This document shows, one piece after another, positions 1 to 11,726 of a stretch of DNA of 64,000 bases. The notes beneath the pieces were generated by a model. That model did no database searches. It was not told the origin of the DNA and was given only the letters and a program-made list of their open reading frames with translations. Positions within the stretch are counted from its first letter, which is position 1. Every line of letters starts with the position of its first letter. The stretch lies in assembly GCA_002281855.1 (NCBI GenBank), contig NCHQ01000003.1, positions 237,845 through 301,844 of the forward strand, written 5' to 3'. Both the position numbers and the translations under genes were made by a program. This DNA comes from Rhodospirillales bacterium 24-66-33. Its GTDB lineage: Bacteria > Pseudomonadota > Alphaproteobacteria > Reyranellales > Reyranellaceae.

Positions 1-342
1 GAGGATGTCGGCGACCTCTGGGCGATGGAGCGCGGCCGCATCTTCTCGGGTCGCTATCACGTGCTGGGCGGCTCGCTGTCGGCGCTCGACGGCATCGGTC
101 CGGAGGAACTCAACATCGGCAACCTGGTCATGCGCGTTGCCGCCGGCGGCATCCGCGAGGTGATCATGGCGACCAACGCGACCGTCGACGGGCAGACGAC
201 GGCGCATTACCTCGCCGAGCGGCTGGCCGAGCACGACGTGCCGCTGACCCGGCTGGCACATGGTGTACCGGTGGGCGGCGAACTCGACTGGCTCGACGAC
301 GGGACGCTCGCCACCGCCTTCAAGGCGCGGCGCGCCCTGTAG
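1..342 (+). CDS. recR: Recombination protein RecR, C-terminal part (5' end outside window)
   Basis: The frame is open from base 1 and ends at 342, so only about 113 C-terminal residues are present. They match the Toprim half of RecR: GRYHVLGG, the [11 protein letters not shown] stretch, then a conserved [15 protein letters not shown] segment and [19 protein letters not shown] near the end. RecR works with RecO and RecF to load RecA on gapped DNA. recO lies about 10.6 kb away on the other strand, so the two are not one operon. The zinc finger and N-terminal HhH domains are out of view. Confidence 0.95.
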   Translation, partial: EDVGDLWAMERGRIFSGRYHVLGGSLSALDGIGPEELNIGNLVMRVAAGGIREVIMATNATVDGQTTAHYLAERLAEHDVPLTRLAHGVPVGGELDWLDDGTLATAFKARRAL

Positions 343-352
343 CGTCGCCCCA

Positions 353-955
353 ATGAGCGCCGAAACCCTCACCGCCATCGCCGTCGCCCTGGGGGCCGGC
401 TGGGCCAGCGGCCTGAACGCCTACGCCGCCGTGCTGGTACTCGGGGTCGCGCAACGCCTCGGCCTGGTTGCCCTGCCACACGATCTGCAGGTCCTGGAAT
501 CGCCCTGGGTGCTCGGCGTAGCCGCGATCCTGTTCGCGCTCAATTTCCTGGCCGACAAGATCCCCTACGTCGACAGCATCAACGACGTGCTCCAGACCTT
601 CGTGCGCATCCCCGCGGGAGTGCTTCTCGCCTACGGCGCCGCAACCGGCCTCAGTCCGGAGTTTTCGATCATCGCCGGCCTGCTCGGCGGGACGCTCGCG
701 GCGGGCACCCACATTGCCAAGACCGGATCGCGGGCCCTGATCAACACCTCGCCGGAGCCGTTCACCAACGTGTTCGCCTCCCTTGGCGAGGACGTCACGG
801 TCCTCGGCGGGCTGGCGCTCGCGATCGCCTATCCGATCACTTTTCTGTGCCTGCTGGCGCTATTCGTGGTGCTCCTGATATGGCTCCTGCCCAAGCTCGT
901 ACGATTGGCTCTCGTGCCTTTTCGCCGCCTGGCTCGGGGGCGCCAGCAGCCTTGA
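353..955 (+). CDS. DUF4126 family inner-membrane protein
   Basis: A 200-residue, strongly hydrophobic protein with about five membrane segments. It starts with an Ala/Gly-rich helix containing GWASGLNAYAAVLVLG, has the stretch FLADKIPYVDSINDVLQTF, and then GTHIAKTGSRALIN and SPEPFTN, all typical of the DUF4126 family. It starts 10 bases after recR, so co-transcription is likely. The longer in-frame upstream start at 260 would overlap recR and is not preferred. The family has no established biochemical role; the call is by pattern recognition. Confidence 0.8.
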   Translation: MSAETLTAIAVALGAGWASGLNAYAAVLVLGVAQRLGLVALPHDLQVLESPWVLGVAAILFALNFLADKIPYVDSINDVLQTFVRIPAGVLLAYGAATGLSPEFSIIAGLLGGTLAAGTHIAKTGSRALINTSPEPFTNVFASLGEDVTVLGGLALAIAYPITFLCLLALFVVLLIWLLPKLVRLALVPFRRLARGRQQP

Positions 956-1039
956 CCGGAGAACCCGCCCTCGACCTTTGGCGGAACAACTGACGCTTTC
1001 CTTCGCTGATCCGAAGCGTACACTCTCAACCGCAAGCAC

Positions 1040-1774
1040 ATGTTCATCCGACAGAACATCCAGTCCCTTCGGTTTTTCCGCACAACGCCGGCGATGCGCT
1101 GCCCTTACCTGCCGCATCGCCTGGAGACGAAGCTTGTCACCGAACTGAGTGGGCCGGACGCCATCTCCCAGCACGACACGCTGACCGACGCGGGCTTCCG
1201 GCGCTCCCACCACTTCGTCTACAAGCCGTTGTGCGATGGGTGCAGGGCCTGTGTGCCGGTGCGCATTCGGGTCCGGGACTTCGAGCCCAGCCGCGCGCAG
1301 CGCCGTATTCAGCGCCGCAACGAACATGTCCATGCGATCGAGACGCAGGCCTTGGCGACCGGCGAACAGTTCTCGCTGTTCTCACGCTATGTGCTGACGC
1401 GCCACCGCGACGGCGACATGGCCGACATGGACTTCGACGACTACCGCGCCATGGTCGAAGAAAGCCCGGTCGAGACGGCGATCATCGAGTTCCGCGACGA
1501 TTCCGCCGATGGCCGGCTGGTCGGCGCCTGTCTGGTCGACTGGCTTTCGAGCGGTGTGTCGGCGGTCTACAGCTTCTTCGATCCGCAGGACCCGCGGCGG
1601 GGGCTGGGCACGCACATGATCCTTTGGCTGGCGGAAGCCGCCGCCAAACGCGGCCTGCCCTATGTCTATCTCGGCTACTGGATCGCCGATTCGAGCAAGA
1701 TGGCCTACAAGCGCTTGTTCCGCCCGTTGGAATTCTTCGGTCCCGATGGATGGACGGAGCTACCTGCAGCTTAG
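1040..1774 (+). CDS. bpt: Aspartate/glutamate leucyltransferase
   Basis: A 244-residue protein of the bacterial Bpt/Ate family, which transfers leucine from Leu-tRNA to proteins with N-terminal Asp or Glu and so marks them for ClpS/ClpAP (N-degron pathway). Seen: the N-terminal CPYLPHR, the cysteine motif CDGCRACVPVRI, a GNAT-like core with YSFFDPQDPRRGLGT, and near the end YVYLGYWI and KMAYKRLFRPLE. Length is normal. It is a single gene between the DUF4126 gene and the TRAP operon, with a weak hairpin after it. Confidence 0.93.
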   Translation: MFIRQNIQSLRFFRTTPAMRCPYLPHRLETKLVTELSGPDAISQHDTLTDAGFRRSHHFVYKPLCDGCRACVPVRIRVRDFEPSRAQRRIQRRNEHVHAIETQALATGEQFSLFSRYVLTRHRDGDMADMDFDDYRAMVEESPVETAIIEFRDDSADGRLVGACLVDWLSSGVSAVYSFFDPQDPRRGLGTHMILWLAEAAAKRGLPYVYLGYWIADSSKMAYKRLFRPLEFFGPDGWTELPAA

Positions 1775-1788
1775 GCTGACATAGTTGC

Positions 1789-1807
1789 GAGCCCGCTCTG
1801 CGGGCTC
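1789..1807 (+). terminator. Hairpin after bpt, possible terminator
   Basis: GAGCCCG, five loop bases, CGGGCTC: a perfect 7-bp stem 15 bases after the bpt stop. No T-run follows, so intrinsic termination is uncertain. Confidence 0.35.
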
Positions 1808-1898
1808 TGGCACCGCATAGCAAAGCAAGCTAAGAGACCGCATCCGTCAGCGAGAACGGAACTTCGACAAAAATAAGCTCGCGAACAGGGGGAGTGGG

Positions 1899-2444
1899 AT
1901 GCGCTTACTGCTGTCGTTCAGCACGCTCATCGACGCGTTCAACGAGAAGATAGGAAACGTCTGCAACTGGCTCGTGCTGCTGGCCTGCGTCGTCAGTGCC
2001 GGAAATGCCATGGTGCGGTACGCCTACGATACCAGTTCGAACGCCTGGCTCGAAATCCAATGGTACATGTTCGCCGTGATCGTGATGTTCGGCGCCTCCT
2101 ATACGATGAAGCGCAATGAACATGTCCGCGTCGACCTCGTCTATATGAACCTGAGCCGCCGCGGGCAGCTCTGGGTCGACATCCTGGGCACGCTGGTCTT
2201 CCTCCTGCCGACCTGCACCATCCTGGCCTGGCTGAGCTGGCCGTTCTTCATGCAGTCGTTCAACGTCTACGAGCACTCCTCGAATGCCGGCGGCCTGCTG
2301 CGCTGGCCGATCAAGCTCGTGCTGCCCGTGGGCTTCGCCCTGGTCGCCCTGCAGGGGCTGTCCGAACTCATCAAGCGGGTGGCCTTCCTCAACGGATATG
2401 CCGTGGACAGCCTCGAAGCTCACTACGAGAGGCCCACGCAATGA
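1899..2444 (+). CDS. dctQ: TRAP transporter small permease (DctQ type)
   Basis: A 181-residue protein with four membrane helices, the usual size and layout of a TRAP small subunit. Features typical of the family are the early SAGNAMVRYAYDTSSNAWLE stretch, WYMFAVIVMFGA, then the conserved MKRNEHVRVDLVY. It pairs with DctM to take up an organic acid driven by a sodium gradient. The stop overlaps the dctM start by 4 bases (ATGA), which indicates translational coupling. A GGGGGAGTGGG stretch just before the ATG serves as ribosome-binding site. Confidence 0.92.
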   Translation: MRLLLSFSTLIDAFNEKIGNVCNWLVLLACVVSAGNAMVRYAYDTSSNAWLEIQWYMFAVIVMFGASYTMKRNEHVRVDLVYMNLSRRGQLWVDILGTLVFLLPTCTILAWLSWPFFMQSFNVYEHSSNAGGLLRWPIKLVLPVGFALVALQGLSELIKRVAFLNGYAVDSLEAHYERPTQ

Positions 2445-4030
2445 TCCCTCTCGAGTACATGCCGCCGCTGATGTTCGGCGGCCTCATCGTCTTCATGATC
2501 ATCGGCTACCCGGTCGCCTTCTCACTCTGCGCGGTCGGCTTCTTCTTCGGTTTCCTGTCGATCGAGATGGGCTACTTCACGATGGCCTTCATGCAGGCCA
2601 TCCCGGGCCGCGTGTTCGGCAGCATCCTGTCGAACGAGTTGCTGCTCGCCATCCCGTTCTTCACCTTCATGGGCGCCATCCTGGAAAAATGCGGGCTCGC
2701 GGAGGACATGCTCGAATCGATGGGCCAGCTCTTCGGTCCCATCAAGGGCGGACTGGGCTATTCGACGATCATCGTGGGCTTCATCCTCGGCGCCATCACC
2801 GGCACCGTGGCCGCCCAGGTCATCGCGATGGCCATGATCACCCTGCCGGTGATGATGCGCTACAAGTACGACATGCGGTACGCGACCGGGGTGCTGGCCG
2901 CGTCGGGCACGATCACGCAGCTCGTCCCGCCGTCGCTTGTGCTGATCGTCCTGGCCGACCAGCTCGGCAAGTCGGTGGGCGACATGTATCTCGGCGCCTG
3001 GGGCCCATCGCTGCTCCAGATCGCTCTGTTTGCAGGCTACACATTCTACCTGACGCTGGTGAAGCCCGAGGCACTGCCGCCGGTGCCACGAACGCTGTTC
3101 GGCAAGGCGCTTCTGGTCAAGTGCGCCTGGGGCATCATTCCGGCAGCCGTCCTGATCTTCCTGGTGCTGGGCACCATCATGATGGGGCTGGCGACGCCGA
3201 CCGAGGCCGGCGCGATGGGCACGATCGGCGCGATCGTCCTTGCGGTGGTGCGCAACGCACCGCTCACGAAGTTCGACCGCATCATGTTCTTCGGCGGCTG
3301 CGCCGCCGCGATCATCGGTGCCCTGATCGGCATCGTCGCCTTCAAGTCGCTCGCCTTCCAGGTCGCCTTCACCGTCATGTTTGCCGCGGTCATCTGGCTG
3401 TGCTGGCGGGCCTGGCAGGTGAAGGACCTGCGGGACCTGATCGTGCAGGCGCTCCAGGCGACGATGCGCATCACGGCGATGGTGGCCTTCATTCTGGTCG
3501 GCGCGACCTGCTTCTCGATCACCTTCCAGGGTGTCGATGGCAATCAATGGGTCGAGCATCTGATGTCGAACCTGCCCGGCGGCGTCTGGGGTTTCCTGAT
3601 CGTCGTGAACCTGTTCGTCTTCTTCCTCGCCTTCTTCCTCGACTTCTTCGAGATCGCCTTCATCATCATCCCGATGCTGGCGCCGGTCGCGCAGAAGCTG
3701 CTGACACCGGTGGTGGGAGCCGATGCTGCCCTCATCTGGTTCGGCGTCATGCTCTGCGTGAACATGCAGACCTCCTTCATGCATCCGCCCTTCGGCTTCG
3801 CGCTGTTCTACCTGCGCAGCGTGGCGCCAAAGGAAGTGAAGAGTTCTGACATCTATTGGGGATCGATCCCCTGGGTGCTTCTGCAACTCATCATGGTGGC
3901 GATCGTGATCTTCTTGCCGCAGACCGTCACTTTCTTCCTGGACAAGCCTCACGGGATCGATCCCACCACGATCAAGATCGAACTCCAGCCACCACCCGCA
4001 GAAGACTCGGCCCCGCCGGTCTTCAAGTAG
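2441..4030 (+). CDS. dctM: TRAP transporter large permease (DctM type)
   Basis: A 529-residue, highly hydrophobic protein with 12 or more helices. It shows family motifs such as LLAIPFFTFMGAILEK, GAITGTVAAQVIAM, the ASGTITQLVPPSLVLIVLAD segment and GLATPTEAGAMG. It is the transport channel and works with DctQ and a periplasmic binding protein. It is longer than the shortest DctM proteins because of an insert around residues 280-330. The binding-protein genes converge on it from the other strand; a shared bidirectional terminator lies between. Confidence 0.93.
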   Translation: MIPLEYMPPLMFGGLIVFMIIGYPVAFSLCAVGFFFGFLSIEMGYFTMAFMQAIPGRVFGSILSNELLLAIPFFTFMGAILEKCGLAEDMLESMGQLFGPIKGGLGYSTIIVGFILGAITGTVAAQVIAMAMITLPVMMRYKYDMRYATGVLAASGTITQLVPPSLVLIVLADQLGKSVGDMYLGAWGPSLLQIALFAGYTFYLTLVKPEALPPVPRTLFGKALLVKCAWGIIPAAVLIFLVLGTIMMGLATPTEAGAMGTIGAIVLAVVRNAPLTKFDRIMFFGGCAAAIIGALIGIVAFKSLAFQVAFTVMFAAVIWLCWRAWQVKDLRDLIVQALQATMRITAMVAFILVGATCFSITFQGVDGNQWVEHLMSNLPGGVWGFLIVVNLFVFFLAFFLDFFEIAFIIIPMLAPVAQKLLTPVVGADAALIWFGVMLCVNMQTSFMHPPFGFALFYLRSVAPKEVKSSDIYWGSIPWVLLQLIMVAIVIFLPQTVTFFLDKPHGIDPTTIKIELQPPPAEDSAPPVFK

Positions 4031-4040
4031 AACGAAGACA

Positions 4041-4070
4041 AAAAAAGCCCCGCCAACCGGCGGGGCTTTT
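4041..4070. terminator. Bidirectional intrinsic terminator between dctM and the first dctP
   Basis: AGCCCCGCC, loop AACC, GGCGGGGCT, with A-run before and T-run after, so it can stop transcription from both sides. It sits 11 bases after dctM and 17 bases after the end of the converging gene. Confidence 0.85.
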
Positions 4071-4086
4071 CAATTGAACGGTTCGC

Positions 4087-5190
4087 TCAGCGGCCTTGTG
4101 CCGACATCGCGAAGTTGAAGTTGTCGAAAGTGTTCTCGGCCACGCGGAACCACAGGTTCTCGTCCGACCGGAAGGTCTTGAGGCTGTCGTAGATCTTCTT
4201 GAACTTCGGATCCTTGGCCGCCAGTTCGTCGTAGAACTTGTAGGATTCGAGGAAGCACGGCTCGAGCACGGCGCGCGGAAACGGCCGTAGTTCGGTGCCG
4301 GCCGCCACGAGACGGCGCAGCGCCGGCGGATTGCCGGCATCGTACTTGGGAACCATCCAGGAGGTGACCCGGCCAGCCGCGGCCTCGACCATCGCCTGAT
4401 AGGGCTTGGGCAGCTTCGCCCACGCGTCGTTGTTGATGTAGAGCGAGCCGACGGAGGCGCCTTCCCACCAGCCCGGATAGTAGTAGTACTTGGCAACCTT
4501 GTTGAAGCCGAGCTTTTCGTCGTCGTAGGGGCCGACCCATTCGCAGGCGTCGATCGTGCCCTTCTCGAGCGCCGGATAGATGTCGCCGCCGGCGATCTGC
4601 TGCGGCACGACCCCGAGGCGCGTGAGGATCAGGCCGGCGAAGCCGCCGACGCGGAACTTCAGGCCCTTCATGTCGTCCATCGACTTGATTTCCTTGCGGA
4701 ACCAGCCGCCCATCTGACAGCCCGTGCCGCCGAAGGTGAAGGAGCGGAAGTTGTACTCCTTGTAGAAGTCGTTGATCAGTTCGTGCCCGCCGCCGAACTC
4801 AAGCCAGGCGTAATACTGGCGCTGGTTCATCGTGAACGGCAGGCCGGTCTCGAACACGAAGTTCGGATGCTTGCCGAAATAGTAGTAAGCGGCAGTCTGG
4901 CCGGCCTCGACGGTGCCGTTCTGCACCGCATCGGCCACCTGCAGGCCGGGAACGATTTCACCGGCGGCGAACGGACGGATCTGGAATTTTCCGTCCGACA
5001 TTTCAGCGATGATCTTCGCGAACAGTTCGGATCCGCCATAGAGCGTGTCGAGCGACTTGGGGAAGCTCGATGTCAGACGCCATTTAACTTCCGGCATGCT
5101 CTGCGCGATGGCCGGCGCGGCTACCGTCGTGGCCGCTGCAACTCCCGCGGCACCAACGCCCGCGGTCCTGATGAATTTCCTGCGCTGCAT
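4087..5190 (-). CDS. dctP: TRAP substrate-binding protein, DctP family, copy 1
   Basis: A 367-residue periplasmic binding protein. The start at 5190 gives a twin-arginine signal ([11 protein letters not shown], then an Ala-rich helix ending PAIAQS). The mature part has SSFPKSLDTLYGG, a central [19 protein letters not shown] and [16 protein letters not shown] followed by [10 protein letters not shown], a pattern I associate with 2-oxo-acid-binding (TakP-like) members; the substrate is inferred. It is one of three tandem paralogues, each with its own terminator. A longer frame reaches upstream to 5532 but lacks any signal there. Confidence 0.92.
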   Translation of the reverse strand: MQRRKFIRTAGVGAAGVAAATTVAAPAIAQSMPEVKWRLTSSFPKSLDTLYGGSELFAKIIAEMSDGKFQIRPFAAGEIVPGLQVADAVQNGTVEAGQTAAYYYFGKHPNFVFETGLPFTMNQRQYYAWLEFGGGHELINDFYKEYNFRSFTFGGTGCQMGGWFRKEIKSMDDMKGLKFRVGGFAGLILTRLGVVPQQIAGGDIYPALEKGTIDACEWVGPYDDEKLGFNKVAKYYYYPGWWEGASVGSLYINNDAWAKLPKPYQAMVEAAAGRVTSWMVPKYDAGNPPALRRLVAAGTELRPFPRAVLEPCFLESYKFYDELAAKDPKFKKIYDSLKTFRSDENLWFRVAENTFDNFNFAMSAQGR

Positions 5191-5336
5191 ATTTCGTTTC
5201 CTCCCGTGGTTGCCTTTATGGCCCCCTTCAGCGGCTGCAACACTGGCATGCACAATTGAATTTGGAAAGCGTCCGACTACCGGAATTTCCTTAAATATCT
5301 GCAATCTTCGGGTGATCGCGGCGTTCGCCCGCGCAA

Positions 5337-5363
5337 GAAAAAGCCCCGCCGAAGCGGGGCTTT
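5337..5363 (-). terminator. Intrinsic terminator after dctP copy 2
   Basis: AAAGCCCCGC, loop CGAA, GCGGGGCTTT. Read on the minus strand it follows copy 2 and ends in a T-run. The same CCCCGCCGAAGCGGGG core recurs after copy 3 and inside the integrated element at 29,621. Confidence 0.85.
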
Positions 5364-5383
5364 CGACCGGCGCGAGCCGGGGT

Positions 5384-6490
5384 CTAGAGCTTGTTGGCCG
5401 CGGATTGGCGCGCCATGAAGTTGTCGAAGGTGTTCTCGGCCACCCGGAACCAGAGAACTTCTTCGTTCCGGAAGGGCTTCCAGGAATCGTAAACCTTCTT
5501 GAACTTGGGATTCTTGGCGATGGTCTCGGCATAGAGTTCGTTCGCAGCGCCGAAACATGCCTCCATCACAGCCTGCGGAAACGGCAGGAACTTCGTTCCG
5601 GCCGCCACCAATTCGCGAAGCGCGCGCGGATTTTGGGCATCGTACTTGGCGACCGACCAGCTCACCGTGTCGCCCGACGCCACCGTGATCGCTTCCTTGT
5701 ACATCGGTGGCAGGGACTCGAATGCCTTCTCGCCGCAGTAGAGCGACAGGGCGGCACAACCTTCCCACCAGCCCGGGTAGTAATAGTACGGCGCGACCTT
5801 GTTGAAGCCGAGCTTCTGGTCGTCGTACGGGCCGACCCATTCGGCGGCGTCGATCGTTCCCTTCTCCAGCGCCGGATAGATGTCGCCGCCGGCGATCTGC
5901 TGCGGCACGACGCCAAGCTTGGCCATGACCTGACCGGCGAAGCCGCCGATGCGCATCTTCACGCCCTTCATATCCTCGGGCGTCTTGATCTCCTTGCGCC
6001 ACCAACCGCCCATCTGGGCGCCGGTATGGCTCATCAGGAAGGAGACCAGCTTGTACTCCTTGTAGAATTCCCGCATCAGCTCGAGCCCGCCGCCGAAATA
6101 GACCCAAGCATTGTGCTGGCGAGTGTTGAGGCCGAACGGCAGTGCCGTGTCGAAGGCGAAGGTCGGATCCTTGCCGACATAATAATAGGCCGCGGTGTGG
6201 CCGCACTCGACGGTCTCGTTCTGGACGGCGTCGACGACCTGCAGGCCGGGGACGATTTCCCCGGCGGCGAAAACTCGGATCTGGAACTTGTTGTCGGTCA
6301 GCGCGGCGACGCGCTTGGCGAAGTACTCGCCGGCGCCATAGATCGTGTCGAGCGACTTCGGGAAGCTCGATGCCATGCGCCACTTCACCTCGGGCATGGA
6401 CTGGGCGACTGCCGGAGCCGCGAGGGCGCCGGCCGCAGCCACGGTCGCACCGCCGACACCGGCCGTGCGCAGGAATTTGCGACGCTGCAT
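5384..6490 (-). CDS. dctP: TRAP substrate-binding protein, DctP family, copy 2
   Basis: A 368-residue paralogue of its neighbours, with Tat signal MQRRKFLRTAG. It retains SSFPKSLDTIYG, the [15 protein letters not shown] stretch, [15 protein letters not shown] and the [10 protein letters not shown] motif. Ligand-pocket neighbours differ from copies 1 and 3 (for example LPFGLNTRQHNAWVYFGGG here), consistent with different substrates. The intergenic space before copy 1 is about 190 bases and includes a terminator, so each copy is probably its own transcription unit. Confidence 0.92.
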   Translation of the reverse strand: MQRRKFLRTAGVGGATVAAAGALAAPAVAQSMPEVKWRMASSFPKSLDTIYGAGEYFAKRVAALTDNKFQIRVFAAGEIVPGLQVVDAVQNETVECGHTAAYYYVGKDPTFAFDTALPFGLNTRQHNAWVYFGGGLELMREFYKEYKLVSFLMSHTGAQMGGWWRKEIKTPEDMKGVKMRIGGFAGQVMAKLGVVPQQIAGGDIYPALEKGTIDAAEWVGPYDDQKLGFNKVAPYYYYPGWWEGCAALSLYCGEKAFESLPPMYKEAITVASGDTVSWSVAKYDAQNPRALRELVAAGTKFLPFPQAVMEACFGAANELYAETIAKNPKFKKVYDSWKPFRNEEVLWFRVAENTFDNFMARQSAANKL

Positions 6491-6616
6491 TTGACTATCT
6501 CCCTAATATTCTTGCTTGCTGGACACACGAATTTTGCCAAGCGAACAAACTTTGTTGGCGCGGTTATCGCACAGCGCAACGGGGATGAAAAGCAGTCGCC
6601 CGATGCCTGCGAGTAA

Positions 6617-6644
6617 AGAAAAACCCCGCCGAAGCGGGGTTTTC
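6617..6644 (-). terminator. Intrinsic terminator after dctP copy 3
   Basis: AAAACCCCGC, loop CGAA, GCGGGGTTTT, 22 bases after the stop of copy 3 on the minus strand. Confidence 0.85.
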
Positions 6645-6666
6645 CAGATCTCACAGGGGCTTGGCC

Positions 6667-8672
<2,006 letters not shown>

Positions 8673-8673
8673 G

Positions 8674-10914
8674 TCAATCCTTGAAGCGTTTGGCTCGCGG
8701 CCAGCCCTTCTCCGGCATGCGCCCGGCCTGCGCACGCTCGCCCCGCCAGAACTTCAATTCAGCGGCCGGAATGACGCGATTGGCCCAGGCCAGGCCAGCT
8801 GAGAGAATGAAGGCCTGCGCATCCGACAGATAGTCGCCCTTGGACTTCTGCAGCAGCACGCCCCTGCCCCGGCCCATCTCCGGCACCTGATCGAGCGGGA
8901 AGATCAGCAGCTTGCGCCCCTCGCTCAGCACGGCGATCTGGTTCGCGCCGTCAGGCACGACACTCAGCACCTGCGCCTTCTCCTTGTCGGCGAGGTTCAG
9001 GACCTGCTTGCCGTTCTTCGTCTGCGCCACGACCTCGTCTTCCGGGACGATGAAGCCGCGGCCGGCATCAGACGCGACCAGGAACCTGCGGCCACCCTTG
9101 AAGACGTCGACCTGGACGATGTCCTGCTCGTTGCCCAGCTCGATCATCAGCCGGATCGGCTCGCCATGGCCTCGGGCGCTCGGGAGGCGATCGCAGCCCA
9201 CCGTGTAGAAGCGGCCGTTGGATCCGAAGAGCAGGATCTTGTCGGTCGACTGGGCATGGATGGCGAAGCGTGCCGTATCGCCTTCCTTGTACTTGAGTTC
9301 GCCGGCAGCCTTGTCGTCGAGATGGCCCTTGGCGGCACGGATCCAGCCCTTCTCGGACAGGACAACCGTGATCGGCTCGCGCTCGACGAAGTCCTCGATC
9401 GCATGCTCGATCTCGGCCGGCGCGTCGGCCAGTTCGGTACGACGACGTCCAAGCTCGGTCTTGCCGCCGAACTTCTTCTTCGTTTCACGCACCTCTTCGG
9501 CGATGGCGTCCCATTGAAGGCCCTCGTCCTTGAGCAGGGCCTTGAGATCCTTGCGCTCGGCGCTGAGCTTCTTGTGCTCGCCGCGGATCTCGAACTCCTC
9601 GAGCCGACGCAGGGCGCGCAGGCGCATGTTCAGGATCGCCTCGGCCTGCATGTCGGTGAGCCCGAAAGCCTTGATCATCTTGGGCTTGGGCTCGTCCTCC
9701 TCGCGGATGATCTTGATCAGCTCGTCGAGGTTCAGATAGGCGATCAGGTAGCCGTCGAGAATCTCCAGCCGCCGCTCGATCGCGGCCAGCCGGAAAGTCG
9801 ACCGACGCACCAGCACCTCGCGCCGATGATCGAGGAAGGCCTGCAGCGCCTCGCGCAGGTCCATGACCCGGGGCGTGTTGTCCTTGTCGAGGACATTGAG
9901 ATTCAGGGGAAAACGCGTTTCGAGGTCGCTGAGCTTGAAGAGCTGCTCCATCAGGAGCTCGGCCGGCACGTTGCCGGTCTTCGGCTCGAGCACGATGCGC
10001 ACGTCGTCAGCCGACTCGTCGCGCACATCCTCGAGGATCGGCAGCTTTTTGGCGTTGATGATCTCGGCGATCCGCTCGATCAGCTTTCCCTTCTGGACCT
10101 GATACGGGATCTGCGTGACGACGATGCGGTACTGGCCGCGCGGGAGTTGTTCGACCTCCCATCTGGCGCGCAGGCGGAAGGCGCCACGCCCGGTCCTGTA
10201 GGCCTCGACAATGGCCTCGCGCGGCTCGACCAGGATGCCACCGGTCGGAAAGTCCGGCCCCTTCACGAGGTCGACCAAGGTCTCGATGCGCGAGTTGGGC
10301 GTCTTGATGAGATGCAGCAGCGCGTCGCAGAGCTCGCCGACATTGTGCGGCGGGATCGAGGTCGCCATGCCGACGGCGATGCCGGCGGCCCCGTTGGCCA
10401 GCAGGTTCGGGAAACCGCCCGGCAGGACGATCGGCTCTTCCGTCGAGCCGTCGTAGTTGGGCCGGAAGTCGACGGCGTTCTCGTCGATGCCGCCCAGCAG
10501 CGCCTCGGCCACCTCGGTGAGGCGCGCCTCGGTGTAACGCATCGCGGCAGGATTATCGCCGTCGATGTTGCCGAAGTTCCCCTGGCCCTCGATCAGCGGA
10601 TAGCGGGCGGCGAATTCCTGCGCGAGGCGCACCAGCGCGTCGTAGATCGATTGGTCGCCGTGCGGATGATACTGGCCGATCACGTCGCCGACGACGCGGG
10701 CGCTCTTCTTGAAGGCGCTGTTCGGATCGAGCCGCAGCTGGCGCATCGCATACATCAGCCGGCGGTGCACAGGCTTCAGCCCGTCGCGCACGTCCGGCAG
10801 CGACCGCGACATGATCGTCGACAGCGCATAGGAGAGATAGCGCTCGCGGAGCGCGTCTCCGAATTGCACTGGCTTCACTTCGGCCAGTTGGACGACGTTG
10901 TTGCGCTTTGCCAT
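8674..10914 (-). CDS. parC: DNA topoisomerase IV subunit A
   Basis: A 746-residue type IIA topoisomerase subunit that breaks and reseals DNA with ParE to unlink daughter chromosomes. Seen: [20 protein letters not shown], the quinolone-region [19 protein letters not shown], and the active-site tyrosine in [11 protein letters not shown] at about residue 124. A coiled-coil part and a C-terminal propeller domain follow. It is ParC rather than GyrA by its shorter tail and lack of a clear GyrA box. It may be co-transcribed with uppP. Confidence 0.95.
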   Translation of the reverse strand: MAKRNNVVQLAEVKPVQFGDALRERYLSYALSTIMSRSLPDVRDGLKPVHRRLMYAMRQLRLDPNSAFKKSARVVGDVIGQYHPHGDQSIYDALVRLAQEFAARYPLIEGQGNFGNIDGDNPAAMRYTEARLTEVAEALLGGIDENAVDFRPNYDGSTEEPIVLPGGFPNLLANGAAGIAVGMATSIPPHNVGELCDALLHLIKTPNSRIETLVDLVKGPDFPTGGILVEPREAIVEAYRTGRGAFRLRARWEVEQLPRGQYRIVVTQIPYQVQKGKLIERIAEIINAKKLPILEDVRDESADDVRIVLEPKTGNVPAELLMEQLFKLSDLETRFPLNLNVLDKDNTPRVMDLREALQAFLDHRREVLVRRSTFRLAAIERRLEILDGYLIAYLNLDELIKIIREEDEPKPKMIKAFGLTDMQAEAILNMRLRALRRLEEFEIRGEHKKLSAERKDLKALLKDEGLQWDAIAEEVRETKKKFGGKTELGRRRTELADAPAEIEHAIEDFVEREPITVVLSEKGWIRAAKGHLDDKAAGELKYKEGDTARFAIHAQSTDKILLFGSNGRFYTVGCDRLPSARGHGEPIRLMIELGNEQDIVQVDVFKGGRRFLVASDAGRGFIVPEDEVVAQTKNGKQVLNLADKEKAQVLSVVPDGANQIAVLSEGRKLLIFPLDQVPEMGRGRGVLLQKSKGDYLSDAQAFILSAGLAWANRVIPAAELKFWRGERAQAGRMPEKGWPRAKRFKD

Positions 10915-10966
10915 GGACCAGCGTGACGAGGGGAAGAGCCGCAGTTCCTGCCGTGGCCCGATTGTT

Positions 10967-11683
10967 CTAGCGTTGGAGCGATTCCATAAATCTCGACCGG
11001 GCGGGAGGCAAGGGCTTGTTGTGCGGCCAAAAAACGTGCCGCTCCAGGAAGAATCCCGTCAGATCCAGACCCTGGAGCAGCGCTTCCTCGTCCGACGGCA
11101 GCCCCCCGGTGGATAGAAAGCCCGGCAGCGGCAGCAGCTTCTCCTTATAGGGTCCGGCGGCCGCTCGGGAGACGGCTCGGCCCGTCTTGGGCGAGACATA
11201 GCCCAGGTCCTCGGTCGAGCCCGTGGCCGCGCATTTCTCGAGATCGAGGCCGAAGCCCAGCTCCTGCAGCAGGCCCAGCTCGAGCCGGACGTAGATCGTC
11301 GGCCACCCGGGGTGGCCGAGTGAGCCCAGGAACGCCCGGAACCCGTCGAACATCGCGGGGTGCGGCTCCCGCTCGGGCAGGGCGGCGTCGATGATGGCGC
11401 AGGCCGCCGCCAGCCCGGCCAGCTCCGAGGCGTCGTCCATGGCGCGCGCCGCATGCGGCTCGCGCAGTTCGCCCGAGTAATTGCCGAGCTGTTCGGCAAG
11501 CCTGCCCCGCCAGGCGACTTCGACCAGGTTGCCGGACTGCCAGATGGGACGGGCCCGCCGCGAGACGCCGCCGGGGACGAATCCGGAATGGCGCCCATGA
11601 TCGCGCGTCAGCAGCGACACGACGAGGCCCGTCTCGCCGTGAGACCGCGCCGTCAGCACGATGCCTTCGCCGTTCCATTCCAT
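10967..11683 (-). CDS. recO: DNA repair protein RecO
   Basis: A 238-residue RecO. The start at 11683 gives [19 protein letters not shown], the standard OB-fold N-terminus with the conserved GE..A/GLV pattern; upstream in-frame codons read across the divergent phoD promoter and are rejected. The middle part has [25 protein letters not shown], the usual helical core. RecO displaces SSB and, with RecR, loads RecA. Here it is separate from era-rnc by the inserted phoD gene. Confidence 0.9.
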   Translation of the reverse strand: MEWNGEGIVLTARSHGETGLVVSLLTRDHGRHSGFVPGGVSRRARPIWQSGNLVEVAWRGRLAEQLGNYSGELREPHAARAMDDASELAGLAAACAIIDAALPEREPHPAMFDGFRAFLGSLGHPGWPTIYVRLELGLLQELGFGLDLEKCAATGSTEDLGYVSPKTGRAVSRAAAGPYKEKLLPLPGFLSTGGLPSDEEALLQGLDLTGFFLERHVFWPHNKPLPPARSRFMESLQR

Positions 11684-11726
11684 GCCCGTGTATGCCCCGC
11701 CCGGGCAAATCGCGCTAGGTTGCGCC

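Noticed and set aside
2522..3952. A 476-codon minus-strand frame opposite dctM
   Set aside because: His/Asp/Glu-rich translation typical of the antisense of a membrane protein gene.
9166..10926. A 586-codon plus-strand frame opposite parC
   Set aside because: Shadow caused by high GC codon usage; parC is unmistakable on the other strand.
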